From: Manduca sexta
Lineage: Eukaryota; Arthropoda; Insecta; Lepidoptera; Sphingidae
NCBI RefSeq assembly: GCF_014839805.1
Contig: NC_051119.1
Coordinates: 7,185,245-7,249,244 of the forward strand
Length of the DNA stretch: 64,000 nt
Direction of reading: 5' to 3'
Under the pieces are notes generated by a model that was given only the letters and a program-made list of their open reading frames with translations, made no database searches and was not told where the DNA came from. The translations under genes were made by a program, and so were the position numbers. Positions 13,701 to 24,633 of this stretch are shown here, one piece after another; within the stretch, counting starts at the first letter, position 1; each line of letters begins with the position of its first letter.

Positions 13701-16700
13701 TGTAAAGCCTAACATCAAATTTAAAGAAAGAAAGAAGTTTATTGTTGGAACAAGGATAAAAAATAAATCTCAAAATCCTACATAACATAAACAATTATTG
13801 CAACAACAATGGGCCTCCTATGCAGCTTTATACTGTAATACCACCTATGTAATACAAATAAATAGTATTAGTTATTTTAAATTCTGGGTCGTGTTGCTGC
13901 ATGTGTTGGAGCTACACAGGCGAGCAATTTGCTCGTCTAGAGACAAGTATAAAAATACCATCAACTATTTACTCGTTTGCCCTTCTTATTGCGAATATAG
14001 GTACCTATTAAAGTTATTACTGTCAGAGCACGTGTCACTCAGTCAACGGATATACAAAATTGCGGTTTACATTACATAATTACCTCATACGGGACGGATT
14101 TAGTATAGCTTCGTGGAGGTCGGACCCACGGTAAGGAATTTATAATTAAATCAATATAATTAAATAGGTTTTTTTTTTTATGAAAAGTTAGTTTTTTTTA
14201 TCACCAAAATATATGACACTAATATTCATATAACTTTGAACAGCCAGCCTTACTATTCATTGATTTTCGAATAGAGAAAAATATTTGGCGTATCTTACGA
14301 AAATAAAATCGTCTCAATGAAAATGTAATTTTGTTACAATGGCCAAATGTCCAAAATATTTATATCAAATGCAAAGAATAAAATAAGACCCCCAAGGCAG
14401 AGTCTAAATCCGCTCAATATTCCTCTAAGGACATTGTATTGTGTCTATCATGGCCACTTCGTACTATTGTTCATAACCTAGTTAACTGAAAATATGTGTA
14501 ACCATAGATACGGCAAGTGCATACATTGTAGCCAGTGTAACTACTGGACAATAGACTTAACATCTCATATCTTAGGATGGCGAGCGCTGTGGAATACCAA
14601 ACAATACTTGTGATTCAAGGTGCTGGATGGTGTTTTTATTGTTACAGGGCGGCAGCGTCGGATCTTGAATTTTTTCGAGGCGGGGCAAAATTTGAAAAGT
14701 GACCCCCCACCCACCTATATTTTTATTTTTGTCATCAATAAATCAATCAATAATTTTAGTATTGAATGTACTGCATCTCTCAGTAGTCGAAGTTGCGTTA
14801 ATGATGTGTTATGTATTCGTCTGCCAAGTTTGAATTTGCGCTCTCAGCTAGCCCACCCTTAGATCCAGGGCTGTAGGGCGGTCATATCGCTGACCATCAG
14901 GCGAACGGCAAACTCGTCTCGTCATTCAAAGCAATAAAAAAAATAAACATGTACCATTGCTATTTTTGAAGTAAAGTAAATCTATTTTATTTATTTTCGT
15001 AAAGAGAAAAAAACTTTGTAAAGAACACCAAAAGATTCGTTTCGTTCACTTACTTTCGTGTCTGATTGAAGAAAACAAGAGATAAGAGTACAAAAACTGT
15101 GACATTTTTTTACAAATAGATACCTTGTTCCGTATGTAACGTAACAAAATTTTCTAAAAACTGTTTTTACACGGCTCTCTTAATAGCCCTTATAAAATTG
15201 CATCTATATGACCAAAATAAATATTAATTTCAATGAATTAAAAATCATTTTCTATTGCAGAACTTCAATCATTCCGGCCTGGTTTCTCGCCAGCATATCT
15301 GGATGCTGACCATGGTCCCGGAGCTGGATAAGTTCAAATACGTCATCAAGGATTCGGAAAAACTGGACTTAGTTGAAGAAGTAAGTAATTGTTAAAAATT
15401 AAGTATATCGACGATGAGGGGGCTAATTGACTTAAGAGACATTTATAATAATATAATATCAGCCCTATATTATATACTTGCCCACTGCTGAGCACGGGCC
15501 TCCTCTACTACTGAGAGGGATTAGGCCTTAGTCCACCACGCTGGCCTAGTGCGGATTGGTAGACTTCACACACCCTCGAAATTCCAAGCGACATTTAGTT
15601 TCGAGAAATTGAGACTTAGTTAAAAAAAACGGAGAATATCCCGTGTTGTTTGACAGCATGTAAAGCTGTTGCTCTAGCGCCTAATAACTATCTCTAGTCA
15701 TGTCGGATTGCTGTCTCACCGAACTATGAGAGTGAATGAACAGAGGGTGCACCTGTGTATTGCACTATAATATCTCGCGCGTCTCTAGCTGATCTCTGTT
15801 GAAATTCGGCTAGTTGCAATTGGAGCGGTTTTTAGGAATAAAAACTCAATGACGCCTTATTGTTAATGTTGTAAATGGTGCAAATGGTTTTTTTTTCTGG
15901 TTTGTGGAAATTAAGAGTTTCTTTTTATATGTTCAATGTAGGAGATAAAAATAATCTCTTATTCCGATAACCCTGCAAATATCTATTATAGATTCTAATT
16001 TGTTTTTCACTTCAGCCTACAAGGAGTTTCTAAGGGTTTTCATTGTTTCCAGGTCATAGAGGAGTACAAATACGCGATAGTGCCGCGAATGGACGAGCTG
16101 GAGAAGGGAGTCATCCATGGTGATGTAAATGAGATGAACGTGCTGGTCAGCTTGAAACCTGGCGGCAGGTATGTATAATGAACAGAATGTGTAGTTAGTT
16201 TTGATTTGTATTCGTTTGCTTGCTTGCTTTAACTAGAATAGGATTTTAAATATATATTAAAATCAGTCTATCGAATTCATTTTATGCAGTAGCTAGCGTT
16301 TCGAGAACTTGAATTCAAAATAAATTTCGAGTTACTAATGAATTACTGTTCTTTGTAACATATTGTCAGATAGGCACCTAATTAAGAAATTGATAAAAAA
16401 ATATCAAAAATGAAATTCCATTAAATTTGTTAATATAGTTGTATAATTTAATTTGTTTGTAAGTCGATTAATATTCATAATTTATTTATATTGAAGTAAT
16501 TACACTTAGGGCTCTGAATAAAGGAGTGTTGAAGGTATGCAACAAGATTCTTGACGGTATCCTGCTGAGGTAAGCCAAGTCTGCAGATCTTTCCTTCGCT
16601 TCAAACTTGGCTTGCCTCTAAATAACTAAAACTAACAACGCAAAGATTACAGCGCCATCTGTTGAAAATAGATTGCACTTATGTAAAGCTTGATAAAGCG

Positions 16701-18133
16701 CCATCTATCGATATGTGAAAAACCACGTTAATTAAAAAAAATTGAAACAAAAGTTGAATTCTTTATTGTCCTTCGAACTATTGTCAAAGAAATTATAATT
16801 TAACCAAATATATATCGGTTTAAATTTCAGCAAATTTAATTTAAAATATCCATACTAAAACTGCAATAAAATGTATCAATAAATTATTTTAAAATGCACC
16901 GTAATGTAGGTATATAGCACCAAAATTTATGTGGGGTCATTTGGAAAAATTATATGTTTGTAAAATTAATTTTAATTAACTTACGTACAATTTAAGTATA
17001 AATATTCAAGTAGGCACCCTATTATCAATAGTTTTTAGTGCCGAATAAAAACGCAGTCTAAAATGTTGAAACCCTCCACAAATCTACCTCCTTTTGAACA
17101 AATGCCTTCTAAGTCGTTATTTCTTTATGTTTTTTACTCGTTCACGTCAAAGTGACCCCACTGAATACTCTTAAATAGTGAACGTGTATGAACTACATAT
17201 AAGTGGCAGCAGACACAACCGACACAAGAGTTACAGTGTGGATAAAAATAAATATAATGTATTTATATATATTTTTAATATCAGAAAAGGTTATTTTCCA
17301 CTTATTAATAATTTACGACAAAGCGAGGTATTGATAGGCAAGAAGATTCACATGGCACCAGCCGTTGGCAGAGCTTTTCTCGTGTCGATGTTGTCGTTCA
17401 TGCTCTCTATAATAGTGTATCAGAATATAACATAGTAAATTCAATCTCCGCTAGATGTCGCTAATCCAAATTTTCTTCTTCAGCGCATCAGACTACCGCA
17501 TCTCAGGCATCATCGACTTCGGAGACATCCAGTACTCATACTACGTGTTTGAGCTGGCCATCACTATGACGTACATGATGCTGCTGACTGGGGACCTGAA
17601 GTCTGGCGGTATTGTCCTGGCCGGGTACACTGTGAACAGGAGATTGCTTGATGATGAATATAGGCTCCTGAAGGTAAGGGATTCTAAAATACATATTTGG
17701 AGAACTAAGATCAACGATCTGCGATTCCAATTAGTAAGTTCATAGCCTGTATCGTGTAGTAATTGTAACTGGTACGTGACTAGATATAACTGGCCATACT
17801 GTCGGAGGAATTAATAGTTCCTTATTTACATTAGAAATAAACGAGGATTAGATAAAAAAAAATAGAGAAAAGAAGCTAAAAGCCAAAGCTGCAAAACAAT
17901 GTTTTTAATTAACTACTTGTATCAATTTCTAGACTCTCATCTCTGCGCGTCTAGTCCAGAGTTTGATTCTCGGCGCGTACACGATCGAGCAAGACCCGAA
18001 CAACACGTACGTCAGTTCTACTGAGAAGGCTAATGGCTGGGAACTACTTCGCAAGCTTAGGAAGAGCAAGCCTGATGAAGACGATCCTACAAACTGGAAG
18101 GCCATCGCCAATGAATACTTGACTAGGAGCTAA
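10421..18133 (+). CDS. HYKK: Hydroxylysine kinase (HYKK, AGPHD1-like), six-exon gene
   Basis: The exons 10421-10727, 11426-11625, 15261-15380, 16053-16168, 17484-17673 and 17933-18133 all have GT donors and AG acceptors with matching phases. They join to 1134 nt, giving 377 residues plus TAA, close to the known family length of about 370. The family transfers phosphate from GTP to 5-hydroxy-L-lysine, a step in lysine and hydroxylysine breakdown. The product reads as an aminoglycoside-phosphotransferase/choline-kinase fold. K79 in YVLKI is the likely nucleotide-binding lysine. H231-G-D233-x-N235-x-x-N238 is the catalytic loop, and D259-F-G-D262 is the metal-binding motif. No signal peptide or membrane segment is evident, so a soluble enzyme is expected. 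ATG 10421 is the chosen start. ATG 10442 (residue 8) has a better Kozak context (GAAATGG) and would give 370 residues. It shares no operon-like context, and its introns carry old SINEs. Family assignment is confident; substrate is inferred from the family. Confidence 0.93.
10728..11425 (+). other. HYKK intron 1
   Basis: 698 nt, GTGAGT donor and TTCTAG acceptor. It contains a decayed family A SINE body (about 10880-11035). Confidence 0.85.
10880..11035 (+). repeat. Decayed family A SINE in HYKK intron 1
   Basis: TCTGCACTAGGTTAGCGTGG followed by CTCAGTAGTAGAAGAACC and GCGCAGCAGTGGAAC follows the family A 3' body with many substitutions. No tail or target duplication survives. Confidence 0.6.
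11426..11625 (+). CDS. HYKK: HYKK exon 2 (residues 103-169)
   Basis: Follows TTCTAG and ends CAG|GTGAGA. Encodes the conserved CPKPIRNVFG and AVRLLEYVPGELL strands that complete the N-lobe and hinge. GC-richer than the flanking DNA, as expected for coding sequence. Confidence 0.92.
14526..14945 (+). repeat. Family B poly(A) retroposon interrupted by a MITE
   Basis: Body from ACATTGTAGCCAGTGTAAC to the family 3' end (GGCGAACGGCAAACTCGTCT, then CAATAAAAAAAATAAA). The body is split at about 14652 by a 221-bp insert and resumes at 14882. Confidence 0.8.
14653..14873 (+). mobile_element. hAT-like MITE nested in the family B retroposon
   Basis: The ends CAGCGTCGGATCT (left) and AGATCCAGGGCTG (right, reverse complement CAGCCCTGGATCT) match at 10 of 13 positions. 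The flanks CAGGGCGG (14645-14652) and TAGGGCGG (14874-14881) form an 8-bp duplication with one mismatch, the size typical of hAT elements. No transposase is present. Confidence 0.7.
15261..15380 (+). CDS. HYKK: HYKK exon 3 (residues 170-209)
   Basis: Follows TATTGCAG and ends GAA|GTAAGT, both phase 0. Encodes a 40-residue helical segment (HSGLVSRQHIWMLTMVPELD) that links the lobes. Confidence 0.92.
15446..15589 (-). repeat. 5'-truncated family A SINE in HYKK intron 3
   Basis: Reverse copy with its A/T tail at the left, cut short near GAATTTCGAGGGTGTGTGAA. The repeat GACATTTA at 15438-15445 and 15590-15597 marks an 8-bp target duplication. Confidence 0.8.
16053..16168 (+). CDS. HYKK: HYKK exon 4 (residues 210-247, catalytic loop)
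   Basis: Follows TTTCCAG and ends CAG|GTATGT in phase 2. Carries VIHGDVNEMNVLV, the HGDxxxxN catalytic loop with base D233 and metal ligand N238. Confidence 0.94.
16169..17483 (+). other. HYKK intron 4
   Basis: 1315 nt of AT-rich DNA ending TTCTTCTTCAG. Two copies of AGCGCCATCT lie at 16651-16660 and 16697-16706. No clear mobile element. Confidence 0.85.
17484..17673 (+). CDS. HYKK: HYKK exon 5 (residues 248-311, DFGD motif)
   Basis: The acceptor is CTTCAG; the first codon is split with exon 4. Encodes RISGIIDFGDIQYSYYVFEL, with D259 as the metal-binding aspartate, then a hydrophobic helix (AITMTYMMLL). Ends AAG|GTAAGG. Confidence 0.93.
17933..18133 (+). CDS. HYKK: HYKK exon 6 (residues 312-377 and stop)
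   Basis: Follows TTTCTAG. Encodes the C-terminal helices including RLVQSLILGAYTIEQDP and ends NEYLTRS then TAA. The short 259-nt intron 5 precedes it. Confidence 0.92.
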   Translation, partial: TLISARLVQSLILGAYTIEQDPNNTYVSSTEKANGWELLRKLRKSKPDEDDPTNWKAIANEYLTRS

Positions 18134-18406
18134 AGCTGCTGAGATATCTCAAACTGTCGAGATATCTCCAACGTTCGAGATATCTAAAACGTTCGAGTAA
18201 CATTGAGCAATAATTTGTAAAGTATATTTTAAAGATTAAATATTATTATTTCTTTGTATATAGTATGTTGTCAGAATAAGGAATAATTTACAAAAAAAGT
18301 TGCGATTAATTTTCTTATTATTTACGTAAGTCAATTGCGAATAATGCAAAGTAATGTTGTTACTTAGTTGTTAATAGATAATTATAACATATATTTTTGT
18401 AGTATT

Positions 18407-18412
18407 AATAAA
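18407..18412 (+). terminator. Poly(A) signal for HYKK
   Basis: AATAAA lies 274 bases after the stop codon and is followed by a T-rich stretch, a plausible 3' end for the transcript. Confidence 0.6.
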
Positions 18413-18505
18413 GACTGTTTTAAAATACAAACTGATATAATTTAAGAAGCCCCAATACAATAAAAGCAAAACAACTTTTTTAATCATGCAGCTGTAATGG
18501 TGCAG

Positions 18506-18573
18506 AGTGCCATCTAGTGTAATTATAATACATTTCTAGTATAAAATACAGATAGAAACTACTAGATGGCGCT
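18506..18573. repeat. Inverted pair of GCCATCTAGT motifs
   Basis: AGTGCCATCTAGT (18506-18518) and ACTAGATGGCGCT (18561-18573) are reverse complements at 12 of 13 positions with a 42-nt spacer, just past the HYKK 3' end. Confidence 0.75.
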
Positions 18574-19535
18574 AAAAAGTTTTTAAAACGTCTGCGAGAT
18601 GGCAGTAGTTCGAGTTGACTTTTAAATTTAAAAACTCATTGTAACAACAAAAAGTAATTGTAGTGATTGGTATGATAACTTAATAAATAACTTTCAACAT
18701 TTACCATAAAATATAATATATGAATGTAGTACTTACCTAAATCATTGAAAAATATCAAATTTTAAATTTCTTCTTCGAAATAAAGCAAAGATATGTTTTT
18801 TTACCATTTTTTTATAATTGTTAGGGCCAACGAGAAAATAGGTCGTCTGATGATAAGTGATTTATTATCGTCGTTGCTCATAAACGTACAGAATACTAAA
18901 GGGCGTAACCAGTCTTAGAGGGAATAAGCTTATTTATTGAAAACGCCTTAAGCGTATTGTCTTATTTATTTATTTATAAATTCAATAAAAGTTTACAGGA
19001 CTTGGCCAAAACACTTACATCTAACAATATAATCTAACTCTAAATTTAATAATAACAACAAAATAATTAAAATTATTTCCAATACTTAACTTACTAAGGA
19101 AAATTTTAAAGCGTTTATAAAAATAACTACTTTTGAAAATACAAGCGAAGAGGTTTAGCTTGCTGTATTTTAACTCACCCAATACTCAGTACAACTATAA
19201 TCACTTATTATAAATCAAAGAATGTTAAATGAATAAGGGTCAAAAGTTCAATAAAAGAGATACTAAACCATTTGTAACTTAAAAAAGTTTCGACTTAAAT
19301 TAATCTAATAACTATTATTAATAGTAATTAAAATTAAATTGCATTGATTTACGAGAGAAAGCAATCTCGTTTGAGTTCGTAGGTCGGGAACATAAATTAT
19401 TAAGTACTATTTTTTGTTCACGGTTCCGTTCGTGTTAAATATGTTACCATTTTAAAAAATGCGTATACTCCTTTTTAACCGACTTCATAAATATGTTACC
19501 TTTACTTAGTCATTAGTATATTATCTATATAATTT
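18574..19535. other. AT-rich intergenic DNA
   Basis: No gene or clear repeat recognised. Confidence 0.4.
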
Positions 19536-19919
19536 TTTATTGCCTTTAATGATGAGACGAGCTTGCCGTTCGCCTGATGGTAAACGATACGACCGCCCAT
19601 AAACAGTAGAAATACCATCCAACACCTTAAATTATAAAGTATTGTTTGGTATTTCACTGCGCTCGCAATCCTAAGATATGAGATGTTAAGTGTCGTTATT
19701 ACCTAGAATTACAAAGTATTGTTTGGTATTCCACTGCGCTCACCATCCTGAGACATGGGATGTTGAGTGTCATTGTGTCCAGTAGTTACACTGGCTACAA
19801 TGTCCTAATCGGAACACAATTGTGACTACACACTGCTGCTTGGCGGCAGAAATAGACATTGCGGTGATGCCTACCCACGCGGACTTTCACATATGAGAGA
19901 CCTACCACTAATATAATAG
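19536..19919 (-). repeat. Family B retroposon with internal 76-bp tandem duplication
   Basis: Reverse copy from the tail (TTTTTATTGCCTTTAATGA) to the 5' end (CACATATGAGAGACCTACCA). The segment 19628-19703 is repeated as 19704-19779; the two halves differ at roughly one base in seven. Confidence 0.82.
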
Positions 19920-20148
19920 GTAAATTAAAATTCTTTTTTGTTTTATAGAGGTTTTTGAAGACAATTTAATTTTTAATTTATTAATTGTAATAGATAGCAC
20001 AATGGTTAACACAGATTATTTATTTATAATGATTTGTAAAGGCATGGTGCAGCGCTTATTACTAAAGCCCAAATTAGGAGCACATTCGTTACAGCCCTAC
20101 ATTACCATACAATGGTGACAGGTAACAAGATAAGGTAGAATTTATCGC

Positions 20149-20366
20149 CCACTAGCCGTGACACGCGGCTTCACTCGGTATAGAAGCTGTGTTTGCCTTT
20201 GTATAAATCTTGAAATTAAACTAATTTTCCGGATTCTATCGCGGTTTTTTGGATTTTATTTTTCTTCCGACGTATCAAAGACTTTGCAGCCTTCATGGTC
20301 ACGCGGGGACCATGAAGGCTGCAGTCTTCAAATCAATTAAAATCCGGAAAATTAGTTTAATTTCAA
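20149..20366. repeat. LINE-tail fragment and family G foldback
   Basis: 20149-20200 resembles a CR1-like tail (TGACACGCGGCTTCACTCGG). It is followed by a foldback whose outer arms (20210-20235 and 20341-20366) are perfect 26-bp reverse complements. The inner arms GCAGCCTTCATGGTC (20286-20300) and GACCATGAAGGCTGC (20308-20322) are also perfect. Confidence 0.7.
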
Positions 20367-20436
20367 TGTCTAACATTCGCTTAAACATAAGAAGTCATTT
20401 TGTATAAATCTTCTTTGAGGTAAGTGCAATGTGTAT

Positions 20437-20590
20437 GTTGTAAGTGTGTCGCGTTCCGGGATCAGCCTGCGTATACTCGGCTCCAACAGACACAAACTGT
20501 CGAAGGATCATCTCTCGTCAGTCGACATTCTACTGGATTCCACTCCACTTACCATCAGGTGTGGTCAATTTGTCGTGTCTGTATAGAAAA
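20437..20590 (+). repeat. Family C retroposon fragment
   Basis: Shares GTGTCGCGTTCCGGGATCAG and CCACTTACCATCAGGTG with the other copies. The tail is diverged. Confidence 0.7.
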
Positions 20591-20603
20591 AAATGCTGCC
20601 ACG

Positions 20604-20830
20604 ATAGCGTAGATGTGTTGCACACGGTACGCCAGTAAGAGGTCTCGGGTTAGAATCTCGGGTCGGGCAAACTGATATTACGGTTTTGCTCTATCACCCA
20701 GTCTGGAAGTTGTATATGGCGATAGGCTCCCCGATCACATCATGGAACGGAACGTACACGGTAGGTAGAATGTATCCTAGTTGCACCTCTGCCTACCCTT
20801 CGGGGATTAAAGGCTTGTGTGCGTTTTTTA
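20604..20830 (+). repeat. Family D tRNA-headed SINE
   Basis: The head has GATAGCGTAGATGTG (A-box region) and GGGTTAGAATCTCGGG (B-box region). The body has the GGCGATAGGCTCCCCGATCA block, and the tail CCCTTCGGGGATTAAAGGC ends it. Confidence 0.78.
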
Positions 20831-21310
20831 ATAACGTATAGGTACAGTTAACCATACATTAGCTGAATTGATTGAAAATTTTAAATACCATACCAGTCAT
20901 CGAAATCCACATTTATATCTATGAACACACTAATCTCAGGAAGATATAAATAAATAGGGTATACTTAGTTGTTATGTAGAGAATATATTTATGCCGTAAA
21001 AGTTTTTTCACGCGTGCGGAGCTGCAGGCGAAAGCTAGTATTAAATAAAAGGTATATGTGTTTTTACGTAACTGCAAATTAATTATAATATTTCTCAAAC
21101 TTAAGAACTGAGGAAAAACCCAAAAAAATATATGGAAGTTTTTTTATAAGTAACAAAACATCCAGCGAAAGTAACTGGAACGAGTTTCAATAATTGTACG
21201 AATCTTGCTTAATTACAGAAATTGAAAGTCGAACGCTAACACGATTTGCGCGAGCCGAATTTATTAATTGATATGATGTAATTATATTGATACATACTAA
21301 TGTAAAAAAG

Positions 21311-21636
21311 CAGCGATAGCCTAGTTGGGTATGGAACGGACTGCCGAGACGAATGTCCGCAGGTTCGAATCGAATGACATCAGTTGGAAATCGCACACAT
21401 CTCTGAAGTTTCTAAAAAAATATGTGTGTATTCTTTGTGAATTATCGCTCGCTTTAACGATGAAGGAAAACATCGTAACGAATCCTGTATACTTGAGAAG
21501 TTCTCTGTAGGAATTTTGAGGGTGTGTGAAGTCTATCAATCCGCATTGGGTCAGCGTGGTAGACTAAGGCCCAATCCCTCTCAGTAGTAGAGTAAGCCCG
21601 TGCCTAGGAGTAGGTCAATATATAATAAAGGGCTGC
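21311..21636 (+). repeat. Family A tRNA-derived SINE, near full length
   Basis: The A box TAGCCTAGTTGG and B box GGTTCGAATCG are spaced as in a Pol III promoter. The conserved body follows, ending near ATATAATAAAGGGCTG without the (ATT)n tail. Confidence 0.85.
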
Positions 21637-22140
21637 ATCTTTTTATTCGTTCTTCGAGCCAATTTGTAATTATATGTACAGGTACGTGACTATAGCAAAT
21701 AGTGCGCCGTTTTTATGTGCCATTTTGTAAGTGTATGACGCGTCTATTTGTAAAACGTCATTGCATATTAGCATATTTTTTGTAAATATATCATTTTTGT
21801 AGCTGTGACGTCTTGTCACACGGAAATCAAATAAGACAACGACTTATTACCAATAGGTACTAACTTGGAGCAAAAATTTTATCCTAATGTCCAGTCTATA
21901 ACTAACTATACAATTGAATGTCTTTGTAGTTTCATTTTAGTCCACTACAAGACTGTTTATAACATTTACACCTCTTTATTCTAAAATTATTGTTAACATA
22001 TATATCCGCACATTTCAATATGGCGCGTCATGTTACATGTTAATAGTTAGTGTTCGTGATAGGTCCTCCGTGATCATAGCTGTCTGATTTGTGTGCGTAC
22101 AGTCAGGAGGAATAACATTAGAAGAATCAGGGTATATTAA

Positions 22141-22334
22141 TATCATGGTTGTAGTCAGTTTAATTACTGGACATGAGACTTAACATCTCACGTCTCAGGA
22201 TGGCGTGCGATGGTATACCAAACAATACTTTGCAATTTAAGGTGTTGGTGTTTCTAATGTTAATGGGCGGTCGTATCGCTTAACATCAGGCGAAAGGCAA
22301 GCTCGTCTCGATATTCAAAGAAATAAAAAAAAAT
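22141..22334 (+). repeat. Family B retroposon, 5'-truncated
   Basis: Runs from about CAGTTTAATTACTGGACATG to GGCAAGCTCGTCTCG and an A-rich tail (AATAAAAAAAAA). Confidence 0.8.
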
Positions 22335-22499
22335 GGTTTTTGGGAGTGCTCAATGAGGGTATGTAAACTCCTATTATGATATGGCATTTCTTTGTGTTCA
22401 AAATATTCTTGTGTGTTCTCTTGTAATCCTTCTTGGAGCGGTCAGAAATAGGTAATGTTTTTCTTCGAAAAACGCACTTGAAAACAAATAATAATGGAA

Positions 22500-22690
22500 A
22501 ATAATTAATACTAATATTGAAAGACGAAAACTTTGTGAGTTTGTTTGTAGTGTTTGTATCTTTGAAATTACTGAACCGATTTTAAAAATTCTTTCACTGA
22601 TAGGAAGCTGTATTACTCCCGAACATTATAGGCTATTTTTTTCGGATAAAGTTTTCACGCGGGCGAAGCCGACGGCAATTGCTAGTTTTT
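22500..22690 (-). repeat. Family E CR1-like LINE 3' tail
   Basis: Reverse orientation: CACGCGGGCGAAGCCGACGG and CAATTGCTAGT at the right correspond to the tail's start. ATTACTGAACCGATTTTAAA is typical of these 3' ends. Confidence 0.65.
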
Positions 22691-23487
22691 AATAATCATA
22701 CAATGATTTCGTTCTGAGACTTAGATACCGCTTGTTTTGAGCTTATATTGCTGATTTAGCGCACACATTACCAATTATAATTCCAGTAATTACTAAATTG
22801 TGCAAACCGCTTAGGCTGAAGGCGTTTCTTACAGGGAAGTTAAAAATAACCAAATTGTCTTACCGAAATACGAACATTAAAGATGTTTGGATGATTGTTG
22901 GAAGAATAGGAACTGAACAGATCTTGATATTTGGTATGTAGATAAACCATGTCTTAGAATAACATATACGCCACATTTTATCTCTGATTTGGGTGTTTAT
23001 TACAAGTAAACTTAAAAAGCTGAACAGATATTGATATATGGCACATTAATAAACGATATCTTGGAATAATTTGAATATTTGTCACATATATAGACCATGA
23101 ATTTACATACAAATTATTTTTAATCCCCGAAAATAGTTTCGTTATCTCGGTAAAAAATTTCCTACGGGCGAAGTCGCGAACAACACCTAGTGCAATAGTA
23201 ATGTAATATTTTTGTGTCCGACTGTACCTCACACGCGTTCGTGACTGCCTCTCTATGCTGACTAGTGACTGACGGGTTAATATAACTCTTGTAGTAATTA
23301 ATCCAACCAAACGACGTGGCGATGCAGATTTATGTCAGATGCATCAAACGACGTCAGTTGTACCGTATAGGTTCGATTCCCACGTGGGGCAATATTTTTT
23401 TCTTTTACATAATAATTTTAATATGTATTTGTTTCGGATATGTGTCTTTGATATGATTATATTTAATAGGTCTTTTAGCAGACTTAA

Positions 23488-23846
23488 GGTGGTAGCTCAA
23501 GGTCCATTTTCATACATTTTGTTTCGGCTTTAATCTGGGTAACTAAACAAGTATTGGCAAGTAAAGAATTTAAATTCACGTCTAGTTAGTGATTAGTTCT
23601 CGCAGTTGAAAGAAAAATGTAAAAATAATTAATAATCATGGATATTTCTGCCTTTAAAATTTCGTCATATTAGATTTTAAAGGCCGAAATATCCATGATT
23701 ATTAATTATTTTTACGTTTTTCTTTCAACTGCGAGAACTAATCACTAACTAGACGTGAATTTAAATTCTTTACTTGCCAATACTTGTTTAGTTACCCAGA
23801 TTAAAGCTGAAACAAAATGTATGAAAATGGACCTTGAGGTATCGCC
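23488..23846. mobile_element. Foldback MITE flanked by TTAA, copy 1
   Basis: A long hairpin: the left arm runs from GGTGGTAGCTCAAGGTCC inward and the right arm ends GGACCTTGAGGTATCGCC. The loop is about 13 nt near 23661-23673. TTAA abuts both ends (23484-23487 and 23847-23850). No coding capacity, so it is non-autonomous. Confidence 0.85.
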
Positions 23847-24633
23847 TTAATTTCTAATAAAACGTATTGCAAAATTCGAATACTATAAAATATTTTTCCT
23901 CAACGTCTGTCATCGGGAGATGTAATTAATTTGTAATTTAACTGAACTCACGCTAATCGGATTATGATTACAGATCATACGATAGTCTCCCGTCACTTTG
24001 ACGGCTTTCAACTTTGAACACACCGCTTCAATTAGGCAGGGGAAACGTAATGATGACCGGACACAACCTTAATAATATAATAAATTTTTTGTGCTGATTT
24101 AGATGAAATTTTGCACCTGGGTAAGGTTTGCTGGCGACTTTGCCCGGGTTATAAACCTTTCCTTGATTAAAAGTCGCAATTTATACTTGTACTTAAAAAA
24201 AAATAACAGAAAAATTTACCGCCTCCCAAATCCACTAAATATCAAAACCAAAATAACATTACCTATACACCAGTTATTAATTTTGGAGTCGTTGCCTAAA
24301 ATATCGTATATTTGTTAACGTATTTAGATAAATAAACAATGTTAACAATTTAAATAATTTCTACCTAAGCTATCTAGCTTAATATTATTAATAAATCACG
24401 AATACTCCAAGTCGGTTAAAAATGATGGATTTCTGAAGTAACAAACATAAAAATAAAAACAAAAGAAAACACGTCGAATGGAGAACCTCCTAATTTTTAT
24501 AAATTCGGTTAAAAAGACCCTAATTCGAAGCTGGGAATATAACCTAGTATAGTATCACTTTGGTTCATAAATATTTTTATAACTCTATGACGACTGCCTA
24601 AAGACAATATACAACATCTCCGAAATTCCTTTG

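Larger units (their letters stand above)
11626..15260 (+). other. HYKK intron 2
   Basis: 3635 nt, the longest intron of the gene. It ends in TTCTATTGCAG. It hosts a family B retroposon that itself carries a hAT-like MITE (14526-14945). Elsewhere it is AT-rich with no other recognised feature. A stretch near 12570-12650 shares sequence with 37848-37930 (reversed) and 28412-28480. Confidence 0.85.

Noticed and set aside
13798..14079. 93-codon frame inside HYKK intron 2
   Set aside because: Not in phase with flanking splice sites, AT-rich, and the enzyme is already complete without it.
22978..23310. 110-codon minus-strand open frame
   Set aside because: Overlaps a LINE-tail-like stretch (CTACGGGCGAAGTCGCGAAC), has no start context or donor, and matches nothing I recognise.
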